A program made the translations under genes and the position numbers. Below, in pieces: positions 8,711-16,032 of a stretch of 24,049 nucleotides of DNA (its first letter is position 1; each line of letters starts with the position of its first letter). Below the pieces are notes generated by a model. It made no database searches. It was not told the origin of the DNA and saw only the letters and a program-made list of their open reading frames with translations. This DNA is from Flavobacteriales bacterium (GTDB lineage: Bacteria > Bacteroidota > Bacteroidia > Flavobacteriales > Weeksellaceae), in the NCBI GenBank assembly GCA_900770875.1, contig CAAGLV010000101.1, positions 1 through 24,049 on the forward strand, read 5' to 3'.

Positions 8711-9823
8711 ATGAATTTTAAAGAATTAAACATTGTAGAACCTATTTTAAAAGCAATAGACAAAGCAGGTTATACAGAAGCTACAGAAATACAAGAATCA
8801 AGTATTCCATTAATTTTAAACGGAAACGACTTAATTGGTTGTGCACAAACCGGAACAGGAAAAACAGCAGCATTCGCCATTCCGATTTTACAAATTTTAC
8901 ACGAAAATCCAAAAAAAGGAAGAAAAATAAGAGCTTTAATCGTTACACCTACGCGCGAATTAGCCATACAAATTAGCGATAATTTTAAAGCCTATAAAGG
9001 TGATACGAAATTAAATCACTTAGCCATTTTTGGTGGTGTAAAACAAAAAGCTCAAGTAGGTGCTTTAAAAAATGGCGTTGACGTGTTAATTGCAACACCT
9101 GGTCGTTTACTTGATTTAATGAACCAAGGTTTTATTAATTTAAAAGAAATCGAAATCTTAGTGTTAGACGAAGCCGATCGTATGTTAGATATGGGATTTG
9201 TAAACGACATTAAAAAGATTTTAAAAGTAGTTCCTCAAAAACGTCAAACTTTATTCTTCTCGGCAACAATGCCTAAAAAGATTAGACAATTTGCTCAATC
9301 AATCTTAAATCAACCCAAAGAAATTAATGTATCACCTGTTTCATCAACTGCCGAATCGGTTACGCAATCGGTTTATATGGTTGAACAAAAAAAGAAGCAA
9401 GAATTACTGATTAATTTATTAAAAAGTCAGGACGAAAATCGTTCGTTAATCTTTACGCGAACTAAACACGGAGCTAATCGTTTAATTAAAACGTTAACAA
9501 GTTTAGGAATTAATTCGGCTGCAATTCACGGAAATAAATCGCAAGCTGCTAGACAAAGAGCTTTAGATGATTTTAAAAACAATAAATTAACGGTTTTAGT
9601 AGCAACTGATATTGCTGCTAGAGGAATTGATGTAGAAAATTTATCGTATGTGATTAATTACGAAATTCCGAATCAGGCTGAAACTTACGTACATCGTATT
9701 GGTCGTACCGGACGTGGTGGAAATTTTGGTGAAGCAGTTTCGTTTTGCTCTTCGGCAGAATTAAGCGATTTTAAAAGTATCGAGAAATTAATCGGATTAA
9801 AAATCCCAATCAATAAAAACTAA
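8711..9823 (+). CDS. DEAD-box ATP-dependent RNA helicase (RhlE-like)
   Basis: Cytoplasmic RNA helicase that remodels structured RNA, typically in ribosome assembly, RNA decay or cold adaptation. All core motifs are present in order: Q motif ('GYTEATEIQ') near residues 19-27, motif I AQTGTGKT 45-52, 'PTRELA', 'TPGRL', motif II DEAD 153-156, SAT 184-186, 'ARGID', and HRIGRTGR 328-335. The protein is 370 residues and ends soon after the second RecA domain, so it lacks the basic or glycine-rich tail common in RhlE, CsdA and SrmB. That makes it a minimal core helicase. It has its own long structured leader and a strong terminator, so it is likely monocistronic. Confidence 0.96.
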   Translation: MNFKELNIVEPILKAIDKAGYTEATEIQESSIPLILNGNDLIGCAQTGTGKTAAFAIPILQILHENPKKGRKIRALIVTPTRELAIQISDNFKAYKGDTKLNHLAIFGGVKQKAQVGALKNGVDVLIATPGRLLDLMNQGFINLKEIEILVLDEADRMLDMGFVNDIKKILKVVPQKRQTLFFSATMPKKIRQFAQSILNQPKEINVSPVSSTAESVTQSVYMVEQKKKQELLINLLKSQDENRSLIFTRTKHGANRLIKTLTSLGINSAAIHGNKSQAARQRALDDFKNNKLTVLVATDIAARGIDVENLSYVINYEIPNQAETYVHRIGRTGRGGNFGEAVSFCSSAELSDFKSIEKLIGLKIPINKN

Positions 9824-9853
9824 AAATAGCGCCAATTGGCGCTATTTTTTTTT
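9822..9853. terminator. Bidirectional terminator between the helicase and secreted-protein genes
   Basis: A perfect palindrome: AAAAATAGCGCC (9822-9833), AATT, GGCGCTATTTTT (9838-9849), with T continuing to 9853. The A-tract on the left gives a U-tract on the minus strand, so it can end both the plus-strand helicase transcript and the minus-strand secreted-protein operon (stop at 9861). Confidence 0.9.
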
Positions 9854-9860
9854 ACTAATA

Positions 9861-10748
9861 TTAATATAATGGTGTCGCAAAAAATTGATTGTTTTTTACA
9901 TTATTGAAATTAATAAATGGTCGTACACCTACATCTACAAGTGTATCACCATTTAAACCATCGCGCTCACAATTAGCAATTAAATAGATTCTTTTATAAT
10001 CACTTTCTATATTAACTAAAAATTGCCCTTTTACACTCGTACTATTTGTACTTAACCCAATAGTATTAGTAATTTGATTTGGCGTACTTGGTAATAACAA
10101 GCTATTTGATGCAGCAACACGACTTTGATGATCCTCTGTAATATTAATTTCGCGTGTATCACTTAAATAAAATGAACATATTATTGAATAATCATTTACA
10201 ATAACACTCTCATGTTTTATATATTCGTTTGGATTTTGATTACCACCTCTCTTTCTGTATAAATCTACTACTAAATCAACCGATACAAGCCAGCGTCCTT
10301 TTGATAAATTAATAGATAAATCTGTATATACAGGCATTGGAGAATCATTTGAATTATTATTTTCCATTTCATTTATTAGTTTGCCTATTTGATTCACTGG
10401 AAAATCAGCGGCAATAAATTTCTTTTCTTCTATATAAACATTCCCATCGGCATCAGAAAGCATAATATTATTTGGAATATATTGTGTTTTAAACTGCAAC
10501 CCTGTATTAAATTCATCATCAGTATCAATAACCAACTTATTGGTTGGATTATCAGACGAAATCCCTAAATTTCCATCTTTATTCAATAAAAATAAATCAG
10601 AAACTTTATTATTGATTTTAATCACATCAGAGTTAGAATCTTTTAAAATCTCTACAACACCTTCTCCTTGCGGAGTATTGTTTATTGCTAATTGCGAAAA
10701 GACGAATTGACAACCACTTAAAAATAATAAAAATAAATTTTTCTTCAT
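9861..10748 (-). CDS. Secreted protein of unknown function, paralog of the adjacent gene (second of tandem pair)
   Basis: 295 residues. The N-terminus is a signal peptide: MKK, hydrophobic core, then 'FVFSQ' with likely SPase I cleavage before Gln19. 'LSGC' at residues 10-13 also resembles a lipobox, but its hydrophobic stretch is very short and the neighbouring paralog lacks it. Residues 59-74 carry the Bacteroidota surface-protein motif 'GNLGISSDNPTNKLVI', and 98-106 'SDADGNVYI', the counterpart of the 'SDANGNATW' seen in many secreted flavobacterial proteins. The remaining 190 or so residues look beta-rich and end in 'FFATPLY'. The paralog ends in 'FYATPF'. No T9SS sorting domain is recognisable. 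The gene starts 10 bases after the paralog's stop, in the same operon. Function is unknown; surface or envelope structural protein is a guess. Confidence 0.85.
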   Translation of the reverse strand: MKKNLFLLFLSGCQFVFSQLAINNTPQGEGVVEILKDSNSDVIKINNKVSDLFLLNKDGNLGISSDNPTNKLVIDTDDEFNTGLQFKTQYIPNNIMLSDADGNVYIEEKKFIAADFPVNQIGKLINEMENNNSNDSPMPVYTDLSINLSKGRWLVSVDLVVDLYRKRGGNQNPNEYIKHESVIVNDYSIICSFYLSDTREINITEDHQSRVAASNSLLLPSTPNQITNTIGLSTNSTSVKGQFLVNIESDYKRIYLIANCERDGLNGDTLVDVGVRPFINFNNVKNNQFFATPLY

Positions 10749-10758
10749 TTTTTAAAGA

Positions 10759-11640
10759 TTAAAATGGTGTTGCATAAAACCAACTATTTGTATTAGTTGA
10801 GCTTCCTTCAGATCTGAATAAATTCCCTATACGCTTGTATATTTGCCCACTACCTAATTTTTCACATTTTACAAAAACGTTAAATACGGTTGGTTCTGTT
10901 ACTTTTAATAAAAAATCCCCATCAATTAATAAACGATTCATCGATCGACCTACTGATCCCATAATCGATCGATTTGAATTAGGTATATAATATAACGAAT
11001 CAGGTATGTCCGAAAAATAATCAACACCCTCAGAATCAGTAGTTTTTATTTTTAAAATCGCCGTACATTGTATACTATGGTTAGTATCTATAATATTCGC
11101 TGGATCTCCTAATTGATCTAATGCCGAACTATTAAGCATTATATTCCCAACTAAACCATAAATTCCTAAAGAAACATTCCAATTTCCTTTAACTAAATGT
11201 ATTTCTGTATTCGTATTAACGTATTCATCGAAATTTAAAATATTAACACTGTTTGGTGTAATTCTTCCAGGAATAAACGTGTTATTATCCCAATAAGCAT
11301 TACCTTCTTCATCAGAAACTAACCTTGCTCCCATTTTCGCACCATTCTTCAGCTGTAAACCTGTATTTCTAAGATTATTAGCCCCATCAAAAGAATCATT
11401 AGAAATTACAAGTTTATTTGTTGGGTTTTCTTCGTTTATACCGACATTTCCATTTTTTAAAACAATAAATCTTGTCTTTGATTCATTATTTTCTAGTTCA
11501 GAAATTTTTAATAACGAATTTAAAGCTGTGTCTTTACCATCTATATGAAGTAATGCTTCGGGTTGATCGGTATTAATTCCTACTTGAGAAAATAAAGTAC
11601 ACGACAAGCCGAATAACGCTAAAGCTAAGGTTACTCTCAT
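10759..11640 (-). CDS. Secreted protein of unknown function, paralog of the adjacent gene (first of tandem pair)
   Basis: 293 residues. The signal peptide ends at 'TLFSQ' with likely cleavage before Gln19. Two copies of the head-type repeat follow: a short one at 19-35 ('QVGINTDQPEALLHIDG') and one at 64-79 ('GNVGINEENPTNKLVI'). 'NTGLQLK' and 'SDEEGNAYW' (109-117) come next. The C-terminal part aligns with the neighbour at several points: 'VKGNWNVSL' matches 'SKGRWLVSV', 'DGDFLLKV' matches 'KGQFLVNI', and both end in F-[YF]-ATP. This fits a beta-sandwich tip on a short head region, but the fold is inference. It leads a two-gene operon behind a complete consensus promoter. No enzyme motif is visible. 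Confidence 0.85.
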   Translation of the reverse strand: MRVTLALALFGLSCTLFSQVGINTDQPEALLHIDGKDTALNSLLKISELENNESKTRFIVLKNGNVGINEENPTNKLVISNDSFDGANNLRNTGLQLKNGAKMGARLVSDEEGNAYWDNNTFIPGRITPNSVNILNFDEYVNTNTEIHLVKGNWNVSLGIYGLVGNIMLNSSALDQLGDPANIIDTNHSIQCTAILKIKTTDSEGVDYFSDIPDSLYYIPNSNRSIMGSVGRSMNRLLIDGDFLLKVTEPTVFNVFVKCEKLGSGQIYKRIGNLFRSEGSSTNTNSWFYATPF

Positions 11641-11668
11641 TGATCTATATTATAATTAGTTAGTGAGA

Positions 11669-11699
11669 CAAATATAGATAAACAAAAAAAATAAAACAA
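11669..11699 (-). promoter_or_regulatory. Consensus Bacteroidota promoter of the secreted-paralog operon
   Basis: On the minus strand, TTG (11699-11697), a 20-base spacer, then TATATTTG (11676-11669). This matches the TTG-N19-TAnnTTTG flavobacterial consensus. The start codon is 28 bases downstream. One of the two most complete promoters in the window. Confidence 0.8.
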
Positions 11700-11860
11700 T
11701 ACTTAAAAGATAATTTTTAGCCATTTTAAATTATTTATTTTTAACAATTTAATACCAATTATTTAAACATTTATTTACCTTTTATTAAATAGTTAATCCA
11801 TGAAATGATTCTAAATATATTCAATAAAAACTATATTTTTTTAACTTAAAATTGCATTTT

Positions 11861-11894
11861 TTGATATAAACTAACCCAACATTAATTAAATTTG
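11861..11894 (+). promoter_or_regulatory. Bacteroidota promoter of hemL
   Basis: TTG at 11861-11863, a 23-base spacer, then TAAATTTG at 11887-11894, 28 bases before the hemL ATG. The -7 box is exact; the spacer is at the long end. The rest of the gap 11641-11922 is very AT-rich, and I see only the two divergent promoters in it. Confidence 0.65.
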
Positions 11895-11922
11895 CATTAC
11901 TATTTAGTTAATAGAAAAAATT

Positions 11923-13209
11923 ATGTTGTATCAAAGAAGTAGTGCATTATTTAATGATGCACAAAATTATATACCAGGAGGAGTTAATTCTCCAGTTCGT
12001 GCATTTAAATCTGTAGGCGGAACACCTATTTTTATTTCGAAAGCAGAAGGTGCTTACATTTACGATGAAGATGGCAGAGCATATGTAGATTATATTAACT
12101 CGTGGGGACCAATGATTATTGGACACACACATCCCGAAGTTTTAAATGCTACAGTAGAACAGATGAAAAAAGGATTCTCTTTTGGTACACCTACCGAATT
12201 AGAAACCGAAATTGCGAAATTAATTACGTCTGTTGTTCCTAATGTAGATATGGTACGAATGGTAAACTCTGGTACCGAGGCTTGTATGTCAGCAGTTCGT
12301 TTAGCTAGAGGATATACTAATCGCGATAAAATTATAAAATTCGAAGGATGTTACCACGGACACTCAGATGCATTTTTGATTAAAGCAGGATCTGGAGCCG
12401 CAACTTTTGGTAATCCAAATTCGCCAGGTGTAACACAGGGAACAGCAAAAGATACTTTATTAGCAGAATACAATAACTTAGAAACAGTTAAAACTTTATT
12501 CCAACAAAATCCAGATCAAATTGCTGCAATCATCGTAGAACCAATTGCAGGTAATATGGGGTGTATTGTAGCTAAAGAAGGATTTTTAGAAGGATTGCGC
12601 AAATTATGCGACGAAAACGGAGCATTATTAATCTTCGACGAAGTTATGACAGGTTTTCGCCAAGCAATGGGTGGAGCTCAAGAAAAATTAAACATCAAAG
12701 CCGATATTGTTACATTTGGTAAAGTAATTGGTGGAGGATTTCCGGTTGGTGCTTTCGCGGCTCGCAAAGAAATCATGCATCATTTAGCTCCACTTGGACC
12801 AGTTTATCAAGCAGGTACATTATCTGGTAACCCAATTGCCATGAGAGCAGGTTACACAACTTTAAATATCATCAATAACGATAGAGCTTTATTTAACCGT
12901 ATCGAAAAAACAACAGCAACTTTAGATACCGAAATTTCTAAAATTTTAGCAGAAAAAGGAATCGCTGCTCATACAAATCGTTTAGGATCGATGTTTTCGG
13001 TATTCTTTACAGAAGCAAACGAAATCAATAATTTTAACGATGTTGCTACAAAATGTAACCACGAAACATTTAATAAATTTTTCCATCATTTATTAGCAAA
13101 CGAAGTTTATATTGCTCCTTCTGGATACGAAACTTGGTTTATATCTGATGCAATTAAAGATAACGAATTAAATAAAACATTAGAAGCTGTAAGATCTTTC
13201 GAAATCTAA
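11923..13209 (+). CDS. hemL: Glutamate-1-semialdehyde 2,1-aminomutase
   Basis: PLP enzyme that converts glutamate-1-semialdehyde to 5-aminolevulinate in the C5 route to haem and other tetrapyrroles. At 428 residues it has the normal length. Typical features: 'IPGGVNSPVRAF' near the N-terminus, 'MVNSGTEACMSAVRLARGYT', 'CYHGHSD', 'FDEVMTGFR', and the PLP lysine at residue 267 in 'TFGKVIGGGFPVGAF', matching Lys265 of the E. coli enzyme. Its own promoter and terminator suggest a single-gene unit. No other haem gene is in the window. Confidence 0.98.
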   Translation: MLYQRSSALFNDAQNYIPGGVNSPVRAFKSVGGTPIFISKAEGAYIYDEDGRAYVDYINSWGPMIIGHTHPEVLNATVEQMKKGFSFGTPTELETEIAKLITSVVPNVDMVRMVNSGTEACMSAVRLARGYTNRDKIIKFEGCYHGHSDAFLIKAGSGAATFGNPNSPGVTQGTAKDTLLAEYNNLETVKTLFQQNPDQIAAIIVEPIAGNMGCIVAKEGFLEGLRKLCDENGALLIFDEVMTGFRQAMGGAQEKLNIKADIVTFGKVIGGGFPVGAFAARKEIMHHLAPLGPVYQAGTLSGNPIAMRAGYTTLNIINNDRALFNRIEKTTATLDTEISKILAEKGIAAHTNRLGSMFSVFFTEANEINNFNDVATKCNHETFNKFFHHLLANEVYIAPSGYETWFISDAIKDNELNKTLEAVRSFEI

Positions 13210-13230
13210 GATTCTAATCAATCATAAAAC

Positions 13231-13263
13231 AAAAAATCCTTGCTTAACCGTGAGGATTTTTTT
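13231..13263 (+). terminator. Intrinsic terminator of hemL
   Basis: A 13-bp stem with two G-U pairs (13231-13243 with 13250-13262), loop TTAACC, and seven T ending at 13263. It begins 21 bases after the hemL stop. Confidence 0.85.
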
Positions 13264-13421
13264 ACGAAAAAATATAACCTTAAACACTTTATTGTTTATT
13301 AATTTAATTCTATCAATTTCAACAAAATAAAAACTACAAAATGTAACACTTTTAATTAATGGAATAATAATTGTACTTTTCAACTCACAAAAAAATAAGA
13401 AATAAAGCAAACTTTCAGAAA

Positions 13422-13952
13422 ATGATCACAAATTATCAAAGCATCGAATATTTAAAAGAAGGAAACCAAGTTCAGAAAAAAGTATACAAAACAATCAAAA
13501 AATTTGACATTCTCGAAAAGCTACAACCTTATCACCCTATAGTTGTTGGCACATTTCCTTTACAATTAAATGTAGAAAACAGCGATATTGATATCATTGG
13601 ACAAACTTCTAATTTTAACGAAACAATTGATGATTTAATCGAAAAATTTTGTCATAACCATCAGTTTAAAATCGAGTTAGCCGAAGAAAACGAAACAAAA
13701 TACATCATTTGCACTTTTTGGATTAAAAAATTTAAAGTAGAAATTTATCTAGAAGATAAAACACCTACAGATCAAATCGCTTACAGACATATGGTAATCG
13801 AGGCTAAAATATTAGCTAAAATGGGAGATACTTTTAAAGAAAATGTCATTCAATTAAAAAATAAAGGCATTAAAACAGAAGAAGCATTTGCACAACTTTT
13901 ACAATTAAAAGGGAATCCGTACGAAGCGCTCCTTACCTATCCTATCGATTAA
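13422..13952 (+). CDS. DUF4269-family nucleotidyltransferase-fold protein
   Basis: 176 residues from the ATG at 13422. The frame also opens at a TTG at 13371, but family similarity begins at 'YLKEGNQVQKKVY', so the ATG is preferred. The DUF4269 signature is clear: 'PIVVGTFPLQLNVENSDIDIIG' (split here around residues 39-60), with a GT motif at 43-44 and the metal-binding pattern D55-x-D57. A likely third carboxylate is E107 in 'FKVEIYL'. This is the layout of a pol-beta-type nucleotidyltransferase core, so transfer of a nucleotide to an unknown target is plausible. The substrate is unknown. The next gene starts 13 bases downstream in the same direction. No exact -7 box precedes it. Confidence 0.85.
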   Translation: MITNYQSIEYLKEGNQVQKKVYKTIKKFDILEKLQPYHPIVVGTFPLQLNVENSDIDIIGQTSNFNETIDDLIEKFCHNHQFKIELAEENETKYIICTFWIKKFKVEIYLEDKTPTDQIAYRHMVIEAKILAKMGDTFKENVIQLKNKGIKTEEAFAQLLQLKGNPYEALLTYPID

Positions 13953-13965
13953 AAACAACATAAAA

Positions 13966-14562
13966 ATGAATCAAAAATTAGTACAAATGATTAAAAAAAA
14001 TTGGCTCAACATAATCGCTTTAAGCTTTGTTGCTTTACTTTTATTTTCTACCGAAGCGAAAGCAAAATTTCAGAGAGGTTTAATGGAACTTGGTTTCTTT
14101 CAGCCTAAAATAAAACCATATACACCAACTAAAGGTACTTTTACAAATTACAACCTTAATCTTGTCGATTTAAACGGAAATAAATTAAGTTTAAACGATA
14201 CCAAAGGTAAAGTTGTTTTTATTAATTTTTGGGCAACTTGGTGTGGACCCTGTATTGCCGAAATGCCAACCATACAAACTTTATACAACAAATTTAAAAA
14301 TCGTACCGATGTTGTTTTTGCCATTATAGAAGTGGAAGGAAATAAAAAGAAAACTGAAAGTTTTATTGCAAAAAGAAAATTAGATTTACCAATTTATTTT
14401 GCAGAAGGCACAATTCCTCACGATTTATTTGATGGCATTCTTCCAAGTACAGTTATCTTAGATAAACAAGGCAATATCGCACATCGTACATTAGGTGCAG
14501 CAGATTATTCGGACGAAGAAGTTGTTGTATTTTTAAACGATTTATGTAAACAAAATCCTTAA
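13966..14562 (+). CDS. Membrane-anchored TlpA/ResA-like thioredoxin
   Basis: 198 residues. An uncleaved signal anchor (TM about 14-28 after a Lys-rich start) puts the thioredoxin domain in the periplasm. The domain shows 'FINFWATWCGPCIAEMP' with the redox pair C93/C96 in WCGPC, a C-terminal Cys (194) outside the active site, and the cis-proline at P160 ('LPSTVIL'). Such proteins reduce disulphides for cytochrome c maturation or other envelope oxidoreductases; the partner here is not identifiable. The gene starts 13 bases after the DUF4269 gene and is likely co-transcribed with it. Confidence 0.92.
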   Translation: MNQKLVQMIKKNWLNIIALSFVALLLFSTEAKAKFQRGLMELGFFQPKIKPYTPTKGTFTNYNLNLVDLNGNKLSLNDTKGKVVFINFWATWCGPCIAEMPTIQTLYNKFKNRTDVVFAIIEVEGNKKKTESFIAKRKLDLPIYFAEGTIPHDLFDGILPSTVILDKQGNIAHRTLGAADYSDEEVVVFLNDLCKQNP

Positions 14563-14618
14563 ACAATCTTTATTCATTAAAAACAAAACGAATCGTTTTT
14601 CAAGTAAAGAGGTTTAAC

Positions 14619-14626
14619 TACATTTG
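14619..14626 (+). promoter_or_regulatory. -7 box (TACATTTG) directly before the haemolysin-III gene start
   Basis: An exact TAnnTTTG match ending 4 bases before the ATG at 14631. If functional, the transcript would begin at or next to the start codon (leaderless). No TTG lies at the usual upstream spacing, so it may be chance. Confidence 0.3.
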
Positions 14627-14630
14627 AAAA

Positions 14631-15278
14631 ATGAAAAACAATACCATTTTAAATGACTATAATCCTACCGAAGAAAAACTTAATATTTACACTCACCTTT
14701 TTGGGTTAATATTAAGTTGCATTGGATTATATTTTTTAGTACAAAAAGCCTTCACTTTAAATAAAATTTGGGCACCACTTAGTTTTATCATTTTCGGATT
14801 AAGTATGATCATTTTATATTTAGCATCAACCATGTATCATGCTTCTACAAATGCCGAAAAACGAAAACGATTAAAAATATTCGATCATATTGCCATCTAC
14901 TTATTAATTGCCGGATCGTATACACCATTTACATTAATTTCTTTAGAAAACTACAATGGTTTTACGGTATTTTATATCGTGTGGGGATTTGCTTTAGTTG
15001 GTATAATTTTAAAACTATTTTTTACCGGTAGATTTGATATCCTATCTACTTTAATGTATGTTTTTATGGGTTGGATGATTGTATTTTCTTTTAACGATTT
15101 AAAAGCTACACTTCCGCCATTAGGTATCAATTGGCTTGTTGCAGGTGGAATCGCATACACCATAGGAGCCATTTTATACAGCATCAAAAAGATACCTTAT
15201 AACCACGCTATTTTTCATGTATTTGTAATTATAGGTACATTTTGTCATTATATTGCAATTGTAAAATACGTACAATAA
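14631..15278 (+). CDS. trhA: Haemolysin III / PAQR-family membrane protein (TrhA/YqfA-like)
   Basis: 215-residue, seven-TM protein of the PAQR superfamily. The conserved metal-site residues are present: SxxxH at S66/H70 ('ASTMYHAS'), D85 ('FDHIAIY') and HxxxH at H192/H196 near the C-terminus. The 'GSYTPF' motif at 96-100 is typical. Bacterial members have been linked to membrane-lipid or energy homeostasis; despite the name, haemolysis is not an established native role. The start is fixed by family length. The cyclophilin gene follows after 6 bases, suggesting an operon. Confidence 0.93.
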   Translation: MKNNTILNDYNPTEEKLNIYTHLFGLILSCIGLYFLVQKAFTLNKIWAPLSFIIFGLSMIILYLASTMYHASTNAEKRKRLKIFDHIAIYLLIAGSYTPFTLISLENYNGFTVFYIVWGFALVGIILKLFFTGRFDILSTLMYVFMGWMIVFSFNDLKATLPPLGINWLVAGGIAYTIGAILYSIKKIPYNHAIFHVFVIIGTFCHYIAIVKYVQ

Positions 15279-15284
15279 CATCAA

Positions 15285-15986
15285 ATGAAAAGCTTATTAT
15301 CAATCCTTATAATTTCAACGTTTCTCTTAATTTCAAATAAAGTAATATCGCAAACTTATACGCTCAAATTTAAAACTAATAAAGGAAGTTTCGAAGCTAT
15401 TTTATACGATCAAACACCGCGTCATCGCGATTTAATTTTAAGCGAAATAAAAAAAGGAACTTATAAAAAGGCCGAATTTAATCGTGTCATCAAAGATTTT
15501 GTAATTCAGGGAGGCGAATTAGACGATTCTATCTTAAATCGAGAAGCAAAAGAAAAAATAGAAAATCCACCTCGTTTAGCGCCCGAATTTAACGAAAATG
15601 CATTCCATAAAATAGGTGCGCTTGGCGCAGGCAGAGATAATAATGCATCAAAAAGTTCGTATTTTAATCAAATTTATATTGTTGTAGGAAAACCTATTAA
15701 TGTGATTGATTTAGAGAATTTAGAATCCAAAAAAGGAATAAAATTTACACAAAAACAACGAGACGAATATTTAAAAAATGGAGGATTACCTCGCTTAGAT
15801 AACGATTATACTGTTTTTGGAGAAATTACAAAAGGGTTAAATGTCGCATTAAAAATTAGCGAAGTACAAACCGATAAAAACGATGTACCTATACAACCTG
15901 TAATATTTAATATAAAGGTAAAACGCAATAAAACTAATTTTAAAAAGCGATCTTTTATTTCTGTAGGTGCCGGATTTACACACTAA
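15285..15986 (+). CDS. Secreted, divergent cyclophilin-type peptidyl-prolyl isomerase
   Basis: 233 residues. Signal peptide with likely cleavage before Gln23 ('KVISQTYT'), so the protein is periplasmic or exported. The cyclophilin core is recognisable from 'FKTNKGSFEAILYDQTPRH', 'FNRVIKDFVIQGGE' (65-78) and 'GALGAGRDNNASKSS'. The catalytic Arg (R67) and Gln (Q75) are kept. The usual FHRV is FNRV, the usual SQFFI is YFNQIYI, and the active-site Trp region is not evident. Insertions around 85-100 and 135-165 enlarge it compared with a minimal cyclophilin. Foldase of envelope proteins is the likely role, with altered activity possible. Six bases separate it from the haemolysin-III gene. Confidence 0.88.
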   Translation: MKSLLSILIISTFLLISNKVISQTYTLKFKTNKGSFEAILYDQTPRHRDLILSEIKKGTYKKAEFNRVIKDFVIQGGELDDSILNREAKEKIENPPRLAPEFNENAFHKIGALGAGRDNNASKSSYFNQIYIVVGKPINVIDLENLESKKGIKFTQKQRDEYLKNGGLPRLDNDYTVFGEITKGLNVALKISEVQTDKNDVPIQPVIFNIKVKRNKTNFKKRSFISVGAGFTH

Positions 15987-16003
15987 AAACACAAAGAATA
16001 TAC

Positions 16004-16011
16004 TAAATTTG
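16004..16011 (+). promoter_or_regulatory. -7 box (TAAATTTG) of the radical SAM gene
   Basis: An exact TAnnTTTG match 21 bases before the ATG at 16033, in the 46-base gap after the cyclophilin gene. No clear TTG upstream. Confidence 0.5.
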
Positions 16012-16032
16012 CATATGATTTAGAAAATAAAA

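Noticed and set aside
10700..10748. Lipoprotein call for the second secreted paralog (LSGC at residues 10-13)
   Set aside because: The hydrophobic stretch before Cys13 is very short, the paralog lacks a lipobox, and both share the FSQ cleavage site.
13222..13410. 62-codon minus-strand frame between hemL and the DUF4269 gene
   Set aside because: It runs through the hemL terminator and AT-rich spacer, and its translation is low-complexity with no promoter.
13371..13421. TTG start extending the DUF4269 protein by 17 residues
   Set aside because: The extension lies outside the family similarity; the ATG at 13422 fits the normal N-terminus.
14585..14599. AAAACG/CGTTTT hairpin after the TlpA-like gene as a terminator
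   Set aside because: Only six pairs with a three-base loop, and the T-run is used up in the stem; too weak to call.
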